45,975 nucleotides of DNA from Planctomycetaceae bacterium (GTDB lineage: Bacteria > Planctomycetota > Planctomycetia > Pirellulales > Pirellulaceae). Made by a program: the position numbers and the translations under genes. Below, in pieces: positions 16,566 to 25,404 of the stretch; within the stretch, counting starts at the first letter, position 1; each line of letters starts with the position of its first letter. The DNA is taken from NCBI GenBank assembly GCA_002726245.1, contig PBSM01000213.1:1-45975 (forward strand), written 5' to 3'. The notes under the pieces were generated by a model. The model ran no database searches, was not told the DNA's origin, and worked only from the letters and a program-made list of their open reading frames with translations.

Positions 16566-18996
16566 TACTGCTCAATAATGCGTGTGCGTATCGCTGCCAA
16601 CGGGTGACCGTTGTCTGTTCGTCAGTCGCCGCGACTTCGGCAAAGAACTCGCGAGCGATCTGTAACTCGGCTTCTCGAGGATTGCGAGCGAACAGAAGTT
16701 GATGAAGATAAGTCGCCCGCTGGTCAAGCGTCTCGCCGCCGTCGCTTTGAGCTCGTCCGGCGAGAGCATTCGCTTGTTGGCGCACGAATGGCGAGTTCAA
16801 GACGAACATTTGTTGCAGTGGTGTCGTCGTATCCGCTCGCTTGGCGCAATGGATCGCTGGATCTGGAAAGTCGAATGTCTGCAGCGTATCGCTCAACTTA
16901 TGGCGAGAGACCGAAGCATAGATGGTCCGGCGAAGAAAGGTCGCATCATCCGCATCGCCAGACGGGCCTCTCAACGAATCATCGAGCTTTCCACTAACTG
17001 CAAGAACCGAATCGCGAAACGCTTCGGCATCGAGACGTCGGCGGTTGAAATGAGACAAGAGGCGGTTATCGGGATCGCTCGAAGTGTCGCCGGACATCGA
17101 CGCTGATTGTTGGTACGTTGACGACAGCATGATCTCGCGATGCAGCCACTTCACTGACCAACCGTTCTCCATGAAACGAACCGTCAAATCGTCCAGCAAC
17201 TCCGGATGCGAAGGCTGCGAACCCGTAACGCCAAAATTGCTGGGCGTATCGACCAAGCCGATTCCGAAGTGATGCATCCAGACGCGATTGACCGCAACGC
17301 GAGCCGTCAGCGGATTGTCGCGGTTAGCGATCGCGCGGGCCAACTCGAGCCGACCACTTCCGTTCGAGAAGGCAACTGGCTCGCCCTTTGACAGGATCTG
17401 TAAGAACCGCCGTTGAACAAGAGGACCAAGGCGTCCTGCATCGCCGCGGATGAACACGTTCAAATCGCGAGGCTTGTCAGGATAGTAGACAATCTTCATC
17501 CGATCCTTGTTGATCTCTTCAACACGGATTTGCTCTTCGGTCAGAGAATCGGCAACAGGCACTTCGAAGCCGAGTGTCTTCTTCAATTCGTCGATCTCGG
17601 CTTTGGCATCGGCGATCTTCTTCGTCACTGCTTCAAGCTCTTGCTTGGCGGCCGCAAGGCGGTCACTCGCGGTGGCGGCATCGCTTTTTGCCTTCTTCTC
17701 CAGATCCGCCACTTCTTTCGTCAACTCCTTCGCCTTCTTCGCAGGCTCGACAAGCTCCTTCTCCAACGCGGCCACACGATCGCGAGCTGGCTGCGTCTTT
17801 GCGATTTCCTCGTCCGAGATGATGGGCCGTGTCGTTTGGCGACAAGAGGCGAAGACGCCAGCCAATGCGTAATAGTCTTCGAGCGTGACGGGATCGTACT
17901 TGTGGTCGTGGCAGCGGGCACAGGTAAGCGTCAGTCCAAGCAAGCCGCGGCCGATGCCATCGACGCGGTCTTCCCAATCGTCGGCGTAACGGTTTTCCAG
18001 GACGACTTGAGCCAACGCAACTTCCTTGTGATAGGAAGGTCCGAGGCCTTGGAATCCGAGTGCCGCGTGATCTTCGGGGCCGGTTTCCGGCAGGAAGTCC
18101 GTTGCAAGTTGGCGGATGATGAATTGGTCGTACGGCACGTCTTCGTTGACTGCCTTCACGACCCAGTCGCGGTAGCGCCAGGCGTGATGGTATGGTCCAT
18201 TGAACGGCCCCATATTCGTGTTGTCTTCCGAATACCTCGCCACATCTAACCAGTGTCGGCCCCAACGCTCGCCGTGGTGCGGCGAGTCGAGCAAACGATC
18301 GAGCAACTTGCGATAAGCCTCGGGCGATTCGTCGTCGAGGAACTGTTGTTGCTGTTCGAATGGCGGCGGCAATCCAGTCAAGTCGAGACAGACCCGACGA
18401 AGCAAGGTTTGGCGTTCGGCCTTTTTGGCTGGCTCCAATCCAGTGTCTTCGAGCCGAGCCAAAATGAAAGCGTCAATCGTCATGCTCGGCCAAGACGCAT
18501 CCTTCACGGTCGGCGGATCGTGTCGCGTCGGTGGCTGCAACGACCAGTGTCGCTTCGCCTTCTCCCAATCGATCGATTGCTTGGGCGTCGAATTCGGAGT
18601 TCCGTCCCGAGGATCGGGCGCGCCCATCGCCACCCACTTCTCGAAGTCAGCGATCACATCCGCGGGGAGCTTGCCATCCGGTGGCATCTGATAGTTGTCT
18701 TCACCGAAGCGAATGGCCTCGATTAGCAGACTGTCGTCGATTTTGCCTGGCTTGATCGCCGGCCCGGTTTCACCGCCGACATGCAGTCCCTCTCGACTGT
18801 CCAGTAGCAACCCACCCTTTAGCTTGCCCGCCTCCTTTGCCTTCGCCGAATGGCAGCCGTAACACTTTTCAATAAAGACAGGACGGATCTTCTTCTCGAA
18901 AAAGTCGAGTCCAGCCGCATCGGGCTCAGCCGCTCCGAGCGTTGCCGTAACGGCCCAGACAAGGAGATTCAACGGAAGAAGGGATCGAGTTTGCAT
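16543..18996 (-). CDS. PSD1 / planctomycete cytochrome C protein (DUF1549-DUF1553)
   Basis: An 817-residue exported protein with a signal peptide ('LLPLNLLVWAVTATLGAAEP' region). The N-terminal cytochrome domain has the heme motif CYGCH at residues 45-49 and 'GGLLLDSREGLHVGGETGPA'. It is followed by the PSCyt2/DUF1549 region ('HWLDVARYSEDNTNMGPFNG'), which includes a second CxxCH-like site (CARCH, 359-363). Residues about 400-475 are rich in Lys, Glu and Ala and should form a coiled coil ('KAKELTKEVADLEKKAKSDA'). The C-terminal PSD1/DUF1553 domain begins with 'NRDNPLTARVAVNRVWMHHF'. It heads an operon with DUF1501 and a sulfatase. Confidence 0.92.
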   Translation of the reverse strand: MQTRSLLPLNLLVWAVTATLGAAEPDAAGLDFFEKKIRPVFIEKCYGCHSAKAKEAGKLKGGLLLDSREGLHVGGETGPAIKPGKIDDSLLIEAIRFGEDNYQMPPDGKLPADVIADFEKWVAMGAPDPRDGTPNSTPKQSIDWEKAKRHWSLQPPTRHDPPTVKDASWPSMTIDAFILARLEDTGLEPAKKAERQTLLRRVCLDLTGLPPPFEQQQQFLDDESPEAYRKLLDRLLDSPHHGERWGRHWLDVARYSEDNTNMGPFNGPYHHAWRYRDWVVKAVNEDVPYDQFIIRQLATDFLPETGPEDHAALGFQGLGPSYHKEVALAQVVLENRYADDWEDRVDGIGRGLLGLTLTCARCHDHKYDPVTLEDYYALAGVFASCRQTTRPIISDEEIAKTQPARDRVAALEKELVEPAKKAKELTKEVADLEKKAKSDAATASDRLAAAKQELEAVTKKIADAKAEIDELKKTLGFEVPVADSLTEEQIRVEEINKDRMKIVYYPDKPRDLNVFIRGDAGRLGPLVQRRFLQILSKGEPVAFSNGSGRLELARAIANRDNPLTARVAVNRVWMHHFGIGLVDTPSNFGVTGSQPSHPELLDDLTVRFMENGWSVKWLHREIMLSSTYQQSASMSGDTSSDPDNRLLSHFNRRRLDAEAFRDSVLAVSGKLDDSLRGPSGDADDATFLRRTIYASVSRHKLSDTLQTFDFPDPAIHCAKRADTTTPLQQMFVLNSPFVRQQANALAGRAQSDGGETLDQRATYLHQLLFARNPREAELQIAREFFAEVAATDEQTTVTRWQRYAHALLSSNEFLYVD

Positions 18997-19136
18997 GAAG
19001 CACTGCTCCGGTGGGCGTGGTCAATCTGGAGCTGTTCAATTACTGGAGGGTGACCATAATCTTACCACGCGACTCAAAGCATCGCGACACGAAACGCCCC
19101 TTTTGACTCTGCCGACGCGGTTAGCCGCTTGCTGAA

Positions 19137-20561
19137 CTACGCGAGGATTTCGTTGACGACATGTCCGTGAACGTCGGTCAGACGGCGATCGACACCGTTC
19201 TGGAGGTAGCTCAATCGTTCGTGATCGATACCCAACAAATGCAGCACCGTGGCGTGGAAGTCGTAGCAGTAGGTCTTGCCTTCTGCCGCCTGATATCCCC
19301 ATTCGTCGCTGTGACCGTGACTGGCACTCGCTTTGATACCGGCACCGGCCAGCCATGTGATAAATGACCCGCCGTTATGATCTCGACCATCGCCGCCTTG
19401 GGCGAACGGCGTGCGACCAAACTCGGTCGTCCAGATCAGAAGAGTGTCTTCGAGCAAGCCGCGCGATCTCAGATCCCGAATCAGGCGGCGATTGGTTGAT
19501 CGACCGAAGCGGCGATAGGCGGCAACTCCTTCGGTATGCTGCCGTGATTGTCCCAATTGCCCGTCGCTCCCTGCGGGCCACTCCAGACCTGCACAAACCG
19601 AGTGCCTCGCTCGACCAGCCGGCGAGCCAACAAACAGCGGCGGCCGAAGTCTTCCGTGGTCTTGTTGGCCAGACCGTAGGCTGCGTGTGTCGCTTCGCTC
19701 TCCTTCGCGACATCAAAGGCCTCCGGAGCGGACAACTGCATGCCGCGGCCAGTTCGTACGATTTGATCCGGGCATCGAGTCGCGAATCGTGCGGATTCTC
19801 CGCGGCGTGCTCGGCATTCAGCTTCCGCAGCAATTCGAAGCCGTCTCGATCCGCGGCACGCGTCGCGAATTGGTACCGCTGGTTGGCGAACAAGTCGGGA
19901 ACTGCGTTCTTTGCTCCGGCGCTGATGACCGTGCCCTGATTCACCGCCGGAAGAAAGCCCGCCGAAAACGGTCCCTTCTGGTTGTAAGGCAAGCCCTTGC
20001 CGTCCGGTAGCACAACGAAAGTCGGCAGGTCGTCGGTGAGGTTTCCCAATCCATAAGAAATCCACGCGCCCATGCACGGAAAGCCAGGCAACAGAGAACC
20101 GGAGTTCATCATGTAGGTAGCTGGCCCATGCACGTTCGTCTTCGACGCCATCGCCATCAGGAAGGCCATCTCATCCACTTCCTTGGCCTGATGGGGAAAG
20201 ACGCTGCTGACCCAGCGACCGCTCTCGCCATGTTGCCTGAATTTGAACGGGCTCTTCATGATCGCCCGGGCATCGCCGTGAAGCCTTCTGGCTTTTCCTG
20301 CGGTCCCAGTTTCTGGCCGTGAAGTCTTTCCAACTCAGGCTTATAGTCGAACGTGTCCATCGGACTCCCGCCGCCCGTCATGAGCAATTGGATCACTCGC
20401 CGTACTTTGGCCGGAGGATGCAGGCCACCGTTGAACTCAGGCTTCGGCTGATCGATCTCCGCCGACAACATATCGCGTGCAAGCATCTGTGAAACGACAA
20501 GGCCTCCGAGCCCACCACCGATGTTCCACAGGAATTCTCGCCGCGAGTTGTTCATTTTCAT
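19137..20561 (-). pseudogene. DUF1501 gene broken by three frameshifts
   Basis: The minus strand from 20561 to 19137 encodes a whole DUF1501 protein, but in four pieces. Piece 1 ('RREFLWNIGGGLGGLVVSQM', Tat signal) ends at 20256. Piece 2 runs from 'MKSPFKFRQHGESGRWVSS' to 'SYELAA' near 19750. Piece 3 runs from 'MQLSAPEAFDVAKESEATHA' to 'VDQPIAA' near 19480. Piece 4 holds 'EFGRTPFAQGGDGRDHNGGS' and the C-terminus at 19137. In each case restoring one missing base would join the pieces: near 20266 (G run), 19745 (GC run) and 19485 (C run). There is no PSD1 partner upstream, unlike the intact copy. It is either a real pseudogene or affected by sequence errors. Confidence 0.85.
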
Positions 20562-20655
20562 TCCTCAAGATTGTTGCTATTGAATCAGCCGCAACGCGCA
20601 AGCCCACGGTTTCATGAGATAACCGAACTAGCGCGTTCGACGATGTTTACCGATG

Positions 20656-21062
20656 TTACGGCGAGTCCGCGGCAGTCAGCCAGTCTTCGACCATCAGCCC
20701 GTGGACGCGGGAGAATTCACCGATGTTGCTCGTGACCAACGTCAGCCCATGACGCACGCAGATGGCTGCAATCTGAAGGTCATAAGGGCCAATGACAATT
20801 CCTGCCGTTTCCAATTCCTGCCGGATTTTCGCATACTCCACCGCGTCTGCATCATCGAAGGGCACGGAGCCAGCGTTTGGTTCACGGTTGCAACGCGACG
20901 ATTGCGGTCTCCATACTTCTCGGCTCCGTGGAGCAATTCGCTGCGCACAATCGAACAGGTTACCACGTCGGCCGGTTGCAGTGTCGCGAGTTTTGCATGA
21001 ATGGGACTGCCGGGCTGCTTGAGATAGTGAATCCAAACGTTGGTATCGGGTAGGTATGGCAT
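20656..21062 (-). pseudogene. vapC: VapC-like PIN-domain toxin, frameshifted
   Basis: The frame starts with ATG at 21062 and 'MPYLPDTNVWIHYLKQPGSP' (first PIN acidic residue in 'LPDTN'), then 'CSIVRSELLHGAEKYGDRNR' (Glu). Near 20870 the match jumps to another frame: 'VPFDDADAVEYAKIRQELET' and 'IGPYDLQIAAICVRHGLTLV' carry the remaining acidic residues, and the end is 'HGLMVEDWL'. One missing C in 'GCTCCGTGCCC' would explain the shift. The intact protein would be about 135 residues, normal for a PIN ribonuclease toxin. Its start overlaps the antitoxin stop by one base. As written, the toxin is inactive. Confidence 0.8.
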
Positions 21063-21178
21063 CACCAATCATCCCTGCTGGGCAACTCGCCCTGTGGCGG
21101 ACGTTCGAAATCTTCACCCGCCAATGCCGCTGCCGTCTTCTCAAAATATCCCGCTGGCCACGCGGACCCTGAATTCAT
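21062..21178 (-). CDS. Small VapB-like antitoxin
   Basis: A 38-residue protein from the ATG at 21178 to the TGA at 21062, sharing one base with the toxin ATG (TGATG). Its sequence contains 'SAWPAGYFEKTAAALAGEDF' and ends 'ERPPQGELPSRDDW'. This fits a recurrent type of short antitoxin upstream of PIN toxins, with a 'WP.GYFE.T.G.....PLERP.QG' pattern known to me from genome annotations; that recall is not a database match. It would bind and neutralise VapC and may repress its own promoter, which would lie in 21179-21284, divergent from the gene at 21285. Confidence 0.7.
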   Translation of the reverse strand: MNSGSAWPAGYFEKTAAALAGEDFERPPQGELPSRDDW

Positions 21179-21284
21179 TTCGTCCTTCTCGCGCGGTTAA
21201 CGGTGACCATGGTCGCGACACAACGAAACGATCGCAATGTCTGAGACGCTTGTTGATATAATCATGCTCCAAAGGATGTCACCA

Positions 21285-24200
21285 ATGCGTGTGCTGAGTC
21301 TTCTACTTGTTGCCGTCGCGATGTCACCGAGTACGGCTGGACCGCTCGTGCCCGGCCAGGAGCGTGTGGACGCGCGAGTCGAACTCACAATTGACGAGCC
21401 GTACGAAGACCGCGGCGTTGCCTGGCCGGTGACGACTGGAGTTCCCTTTCCTCGCGGCCAGTTGAAAGACGTGCGCGAGATTTGCTTGGTCGATGAGCAA
21501 GGCGTCGTCACACCACTGCAGACGCGAGCCGCAGCTCAATGGCTGCCGGAAATGAACAGCATTCGCTGGCTGACGATCGACTTTATTGCGGAACCTGGGA
21601 AGAGATACTGGCTCGAGCTTACGCCGGGCATCCAGCAACCTCGCTACGACTCATCACTTGAAATCTCTCAACTTGGCAAGTCCTTCCACGTATCGACGGG
21701 TGTGATCAGCGCCGAGTTTCACACGGATGGGCCGGCACCGCTTGCTGCGATTCGAGCGGATCTGAACGGCGATCAACAAGTCGATGCTGAAGAAGTTGTT
21801 CTGACCGCCACACAAGACGGAGAACACTATTACGCCAATCAGCACAAGCAGCGATTTTCAAACGCTCGGGACGCGGACGATCGACAGATCGTTGTGGAAT
21901 CGTCGGGCCCGATTCGTGCCTGTGTGCGCATCGATGGTTTTTATACTGGGCCAGACGGCGAGCGAATCGTTCGGTATCGGACTCGCTACCACTTCTTCAA
22001 TCGCCTTGGTCTGATCAAGGTGATTAACGAGTTCAAGATTGTTGGTTCCACAAAGCAGACGCAGTTTCACGATATTGGATTTGAACTGAAACTCGCGGGC
22101 GATCCACAACACCGCACTGTCGCGGTCGATCGTTCGGGAGCGGAAGGCAATCAAACACTGACGGCAAAGTGGCAATCCGACACACAGAGCATCTCGTCGT
22201 TTCAATCGACGTATCGACATTTCGGCAATCCGGAGTGTCGTGGGAGAGTTGTCGAACTCGGGTCAACAGGCGAGAGAGAATTACACGCTTCGGATCACGT
22301 CGGTGAATGGATGCAGGTGCTCGACGACCGAGCGGCGGTGACTGGATCGTTGCGTTGGTTTTGGCAGCAGTTTCCTAAAGAGTGGGAGGTGACGCGAGAC
22401 CGGATGGTCTTGCATCTTTGGAGTCCGCGCGGCGGACCACTTGACTTCGGTCGAGATGGACTCAGAGAGCGTTTCGGCGAACGGGGAGCGGAGTACATCT
22501 TGAATTGGAAAGGAGTTCGGGGCACGCTCAACCCGATCTCCAACTTCTTCTACTTTGCCGGACACGGCGCTTTGTCTCGCGGCGACGTCGATGGAAAAGG
22601 CATCAACAAGCATCACGAATTCTACTGGCACGTCGCTCCATCCAGTCAAACTGCGGCTGGAAAAGAGTATGGTCGGCTGGCTGCAAAGCCTCCACTGGCT
22701 ATGGCGACTGGCGAGTGGAACTGTTCGACCGATGTCTTTGGACCGCTCGCATCGCGTCCAAACAGTTCGAAATACGAAGCGATCGTGGACCGCATCTTCG
22801 ACTTGGGGCGCGAGGTGCAAGACACGTTCGGCGATTACGGATGGTGTGCGTTCGGCAGCGGTCCACACTACAGCTATCAATGGGACGAGCAGACGAAACG
22901 GCACTATGCGGACCCCCGACGCTTCGAATACCACACGTATCAAAAGGAAACACAACTGTGGTGGTGTTATCTGCGGAGCGGCGAACGCAAGTTCTACGAC
23001 TGGGCAATCGAGTCGGAAGACCACTGGACCGATATTGCTGTAACGCATGTTCCCCTAACGTACGAGTGCGATTGGCGGGGCGGCTTTCGGCAGAAGCAGA
23101 CCCTGCGCTTCCGTCCCGGCGACTGGTCCATCGATAGCGCCATGTTCTACGTTCGGCAGCGCGACTCGGCCGAAGCGTGGCTCCGCGGCGGCTCGCAGTT
23201 CTGGGCCAGTTACCACCGTACGCTGGAAACGACCACGCTGGCCTACTACCTGACCGGCGACGAACGATACAACGACGTGTTGAATTATTGGCGTGACTAC
23301 TGGCGCGATCTAGCTGGGAAAACCAGTGCGTCACCCGATTTCAAGCCGTGGCATCGTGAGCAGCCATGGTATCAGCCAAATGCGCCCAACGAACCGACAA
23401 AGACGTGGGCTGAAATGATCCGCGACTACGCGCCCTTCACCTCGGGCCTGCGGCACCAGATGACTCAGTTCTTCAATCTGGCCACCCTCTACGAACACAC
23501 GCAGGACCCAGCGATCCGGCAAGTGCTGGAAGAATGCGCGGACGCTTATCTTGAGCCGGAGCACCGCATCGGCGTGTGGCGGACTCAGGAGAACGGCTTA
23601 CCCAATCATGCCGATGCCCCGCTACTAGGACACTTTTGGGTTCCAGCGATGTGGAAGTACGAGCGTGCCACCGGCGACCCACGCATGTCGCAGGTCTTTC
23701 GCCGATACTTTGATGCCTGTTACGCAGCGGATCCGTTTCGTGAAGACATTGGCCGATATTCGAATGTGCATTTGGCCTACGCCTATTACTACACTCGCGA
23801 TCCACGCCACTTACGGCCAGCGCAGATCGAGTTGGACCGATTGATGCCAAACGCCGAGCCGCTGGCACGTCCTGAGGACCTCGGGCAACGACTCTACAAT
23901 CCTTATGCTCCGATCCAAGCGTTGACAGCAGTCCCGCGGCTCGTGTGGGCGCTTGACGAAGCGAAACGCCACGGCGATCATCCCGCTGATCCGCCACCTT
24001 TGAAACCACAGCGTACAGCAATTGGTATCGAAAAGAACAACGGCGACGCGTTGCACCTCTCGCTTTGGGGATATGAAGAGGAGTTGCGGATCATTGGGCC
24101 GGATGACGAACCCTTTGTTGGGTTTAAAATCGTCACCCAGGAACATGCGTCGGATATCCAGCCGTTCGATCGCAACCTACGCAACTTTGAAGTCTTCTTA

Positions 24201-25334
24201 CACGAGCTAACGATTCCCGCGGATGCTCCTGCGGGGTTTTATGTCCTTGCTCCGAAGTTGGAGTTGGCGGTGCTCGTGTCCACGAATCCAATGATACTCG
24301 TGAATGCGGCCCGGCCCGTCGCTTTGGAAACCAGCGAGAGCTGCAGCCTGACGATTCCTGTCGATTGGAAGGATCTTCAACTCCTCAGTGCTGATCCGAC
24401 TTCGATTCGAATCGCCGACTCCGAGGGAAGGCAGCTCGAAACAACAGGTGCGGCCAATCGCCTGTCGTTAGTGTTTCCGGAGACGGAGCGCACTAGAATT
24501 GTCCACATTCGCAACGAAGGCCAACGAAAGGCCTGGTTTCAAGTAGGTGACCGCCCCGCTGAATCGTGCTGGGTGGCATTTGGCAAGGCTGCGCCAGTCT
24601 CAGCTCCCTCACGCGAACAAACGGTCGCCGCTGTCACGCCTAGCCAGACCCTTGATGTCAACAAGACCTTTCCAGCGGGCCGATTTGGCGAAGCGATTCA
24701 GATCGTTCCCCAAAGCAAGTTGCGATTTCCCGACCACGTGGCGATGCCGGATCGGACCGTTCGCCTGTTCGACTTGAAACAAGGCACGATCGAGTTCTGG
24801 GTTAAGAAACAATGGGACGAACGGCTCGTTGCTGCGAAGCCGATCACATTCCTTTCCAATGGACTGGTGAGCGCTTGGTGCCCTTGGAAGCTTCCAGGTG
24901 GCGAATGGGCTCACGTCGCGGTTGAGTGGCGACCGTTGAAGCGAGATCCCGATCGACAGGCTGTTCACATCTATGTTAACGGCCACGATCAACGAAACTA
25001 TCGCAGTACATGGTGGGAAGGTTATAGTCAGAGGCCCCTGACGTTCACCGGAAAAGAGTGGCTTAAGGAGTTCGTCTGCACGACTCAGGCAGATGCGCCA
25101 TTTATCTTCGATGAGTTACGAATCTCCAACGTGCCTCGTTACGCAGATCTAGAAGCCACGTTGGGCGGGCAGCAGACCTTCAACCCCTCGCGTTTCGCGC
25201 CGCCCCAGCAGCCGTTCAGCAAAGATGACCATACATTGCTTCTATTTCGCTTTGACAAAGACTTGATCGGAGAAGGCGCGACGATAGAACAAACGATCAC
25301 AGCAGAATTGACGCCAGCCGGGAAGCGCGAGTGA
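21285..25334 (+). CDS. Exported PcRGLX/YetA-like protein with C-terminal LamG-like domain
   Basis: A 1349-residue protein with a signal peptide ('MRVLSLLLVAVAMSPSTAG'). The N-terminal region ('EPYEDRGVAWPVTTGVPFPR', 'WLPEMNSIRWLTIDF') matches the RIFT-barrel domain of exo-rhamnogalacturonan lyase-like PcRGLX/YetA proteins. It is followed by a beta-sandwich and an alpha/alpha-toroid region ('WWCYLRSGERKFYDWAIESE', 'TTTLAYYLTGDERYNDVLNY'). The last 250 residues look like a LamG/concanavalin-type domain ('FDLKQGTIEFWVKKQW', 'FIFDELRISNVPRYADL'). A polysaccharide-lyase-like role, perhaps on pectin-like or algal polymers, is inferred. The start at 21285 was chosen for its signal peptide over an earlier frame from 21237. 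Confidence 0.85.
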   Translation: MRVLSLLLVAVAMSPSTAGPLVPGQERVDARVELTIDEPYEDRGVAWPVTTGVPFPRGQLKDVREICLVDEQGVVTPLQTRAAAQWLPEMNSIRWLTIDFIAEPGKRYWLELTPGIQQPRYDSSLEISQLGKSFHVSTGVISAEFHTDGPAPLAAIRADLNGDQQVDAEEVVLTATQDGEHYYANQHKQRFSNARDADDRQIVVESSGPIRACVRIDGFYTGPDGERIVRYRTRYHFFNRLGLIKVINEFKIVGSTKQTQFHDIGFELKLAGDPQHRTVAVDRSGAEGNQTLTAKWQSDTQSISSFQSTYRHFGNPECRGRVVELGSTGERELHASDHVGEWMQVLDDRAAVTGSLRWFWQQFPKEWEVTRDRMVLHLWSPRGGPLDFGRDGLRERFGERGAEYILNWKGVRGTLNPISNFFYFAGHGALSRGDVDGKGINKHHEFYWHVAPSSQTAAGKEYGRLAAKPPLAMATGEWNCSTDVFGPLASRPNSSKYEAIVDRIFDLGREVQDTFGDYGWCAFGSGPHYSYQWDEQTKRHYADPRRFEYHTYQKETQLWWCYLRSGERKFYDWAIESEDHWTDIAVTHVPLTYECDWRGGFRQKQTLRFRPGDWSIDSAMFYVRQRDSAEAWLRGGSQFWASYHRTLETTTLAYYLTGDERYNDVLNYWRDYWRDLAGKTSASPDFKPWHREQPWYQPNAPNEPTKTWAEMIRDYAPFTSGLRHQMTQFFNLATLYEHTQDPAIRQVLEECADAYLEPEHRIGVWRTQENGLPNHADAPLLGHFWVPAMWKYERATGDPRMSQVFRRYFDACYAADPFREDIGRYSNVHLAYAYYYTRDPRHLRPAQIELDRLMPNAEPLARPEDLGQRLYNPYAPIQALTAVPRLVWALDEAKRHGDHPADPPPLKPQRTAIGIEKNNGDALHLSLWGYEEELRIIGPDDEPFVGFKIVTQEHASDIQPFDRNLRNFEVFLHELTIPADAPAGFYVLAPKLELAVLVSTNPMILVNAARPVALETSESCSLTIPVDWKDLQLLSADPTSIRIADSEGRQLETTGAANRLSLVFPETERTRIVHIRNEGQRKAWFQVGDRPAESCWVAFGKAAPVSAPSREQTVAAVTPSQTLDVNKTFPAGRFGEAIQIVPQSKLRFPDHVAMPDRTVRLFDLKQGTIEFWVKKQWDERLVAAKPITFLSNGLVSAWCPWKLPGGEWAHVAVEWRPLKRDPDRQAVHIYVNGHDQRNYRSTWWEGYSQRPLTFTGKEWLKEFVCTTQADAPFIFDELRISNVPRYADLEATLGGQQTFNPSRFAPPQQPFSKDDHTLLLFRFDKDLIGEGATIEQTITAELTPAGKRE

Positions 25335-25404
25335 CAGACTCAGTTCTCCGCAACTTTGCCGACACGCCATCCATTGACACGCAGAACTACTTTCGGAGGT
25401 TGAT

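Noticed and set aside
17413..18249. A 278-residue frame antisense to the PSD1 gene
   Set aside because: No signal, domain or start context; it is a shadow of the coding frame on the other strand.
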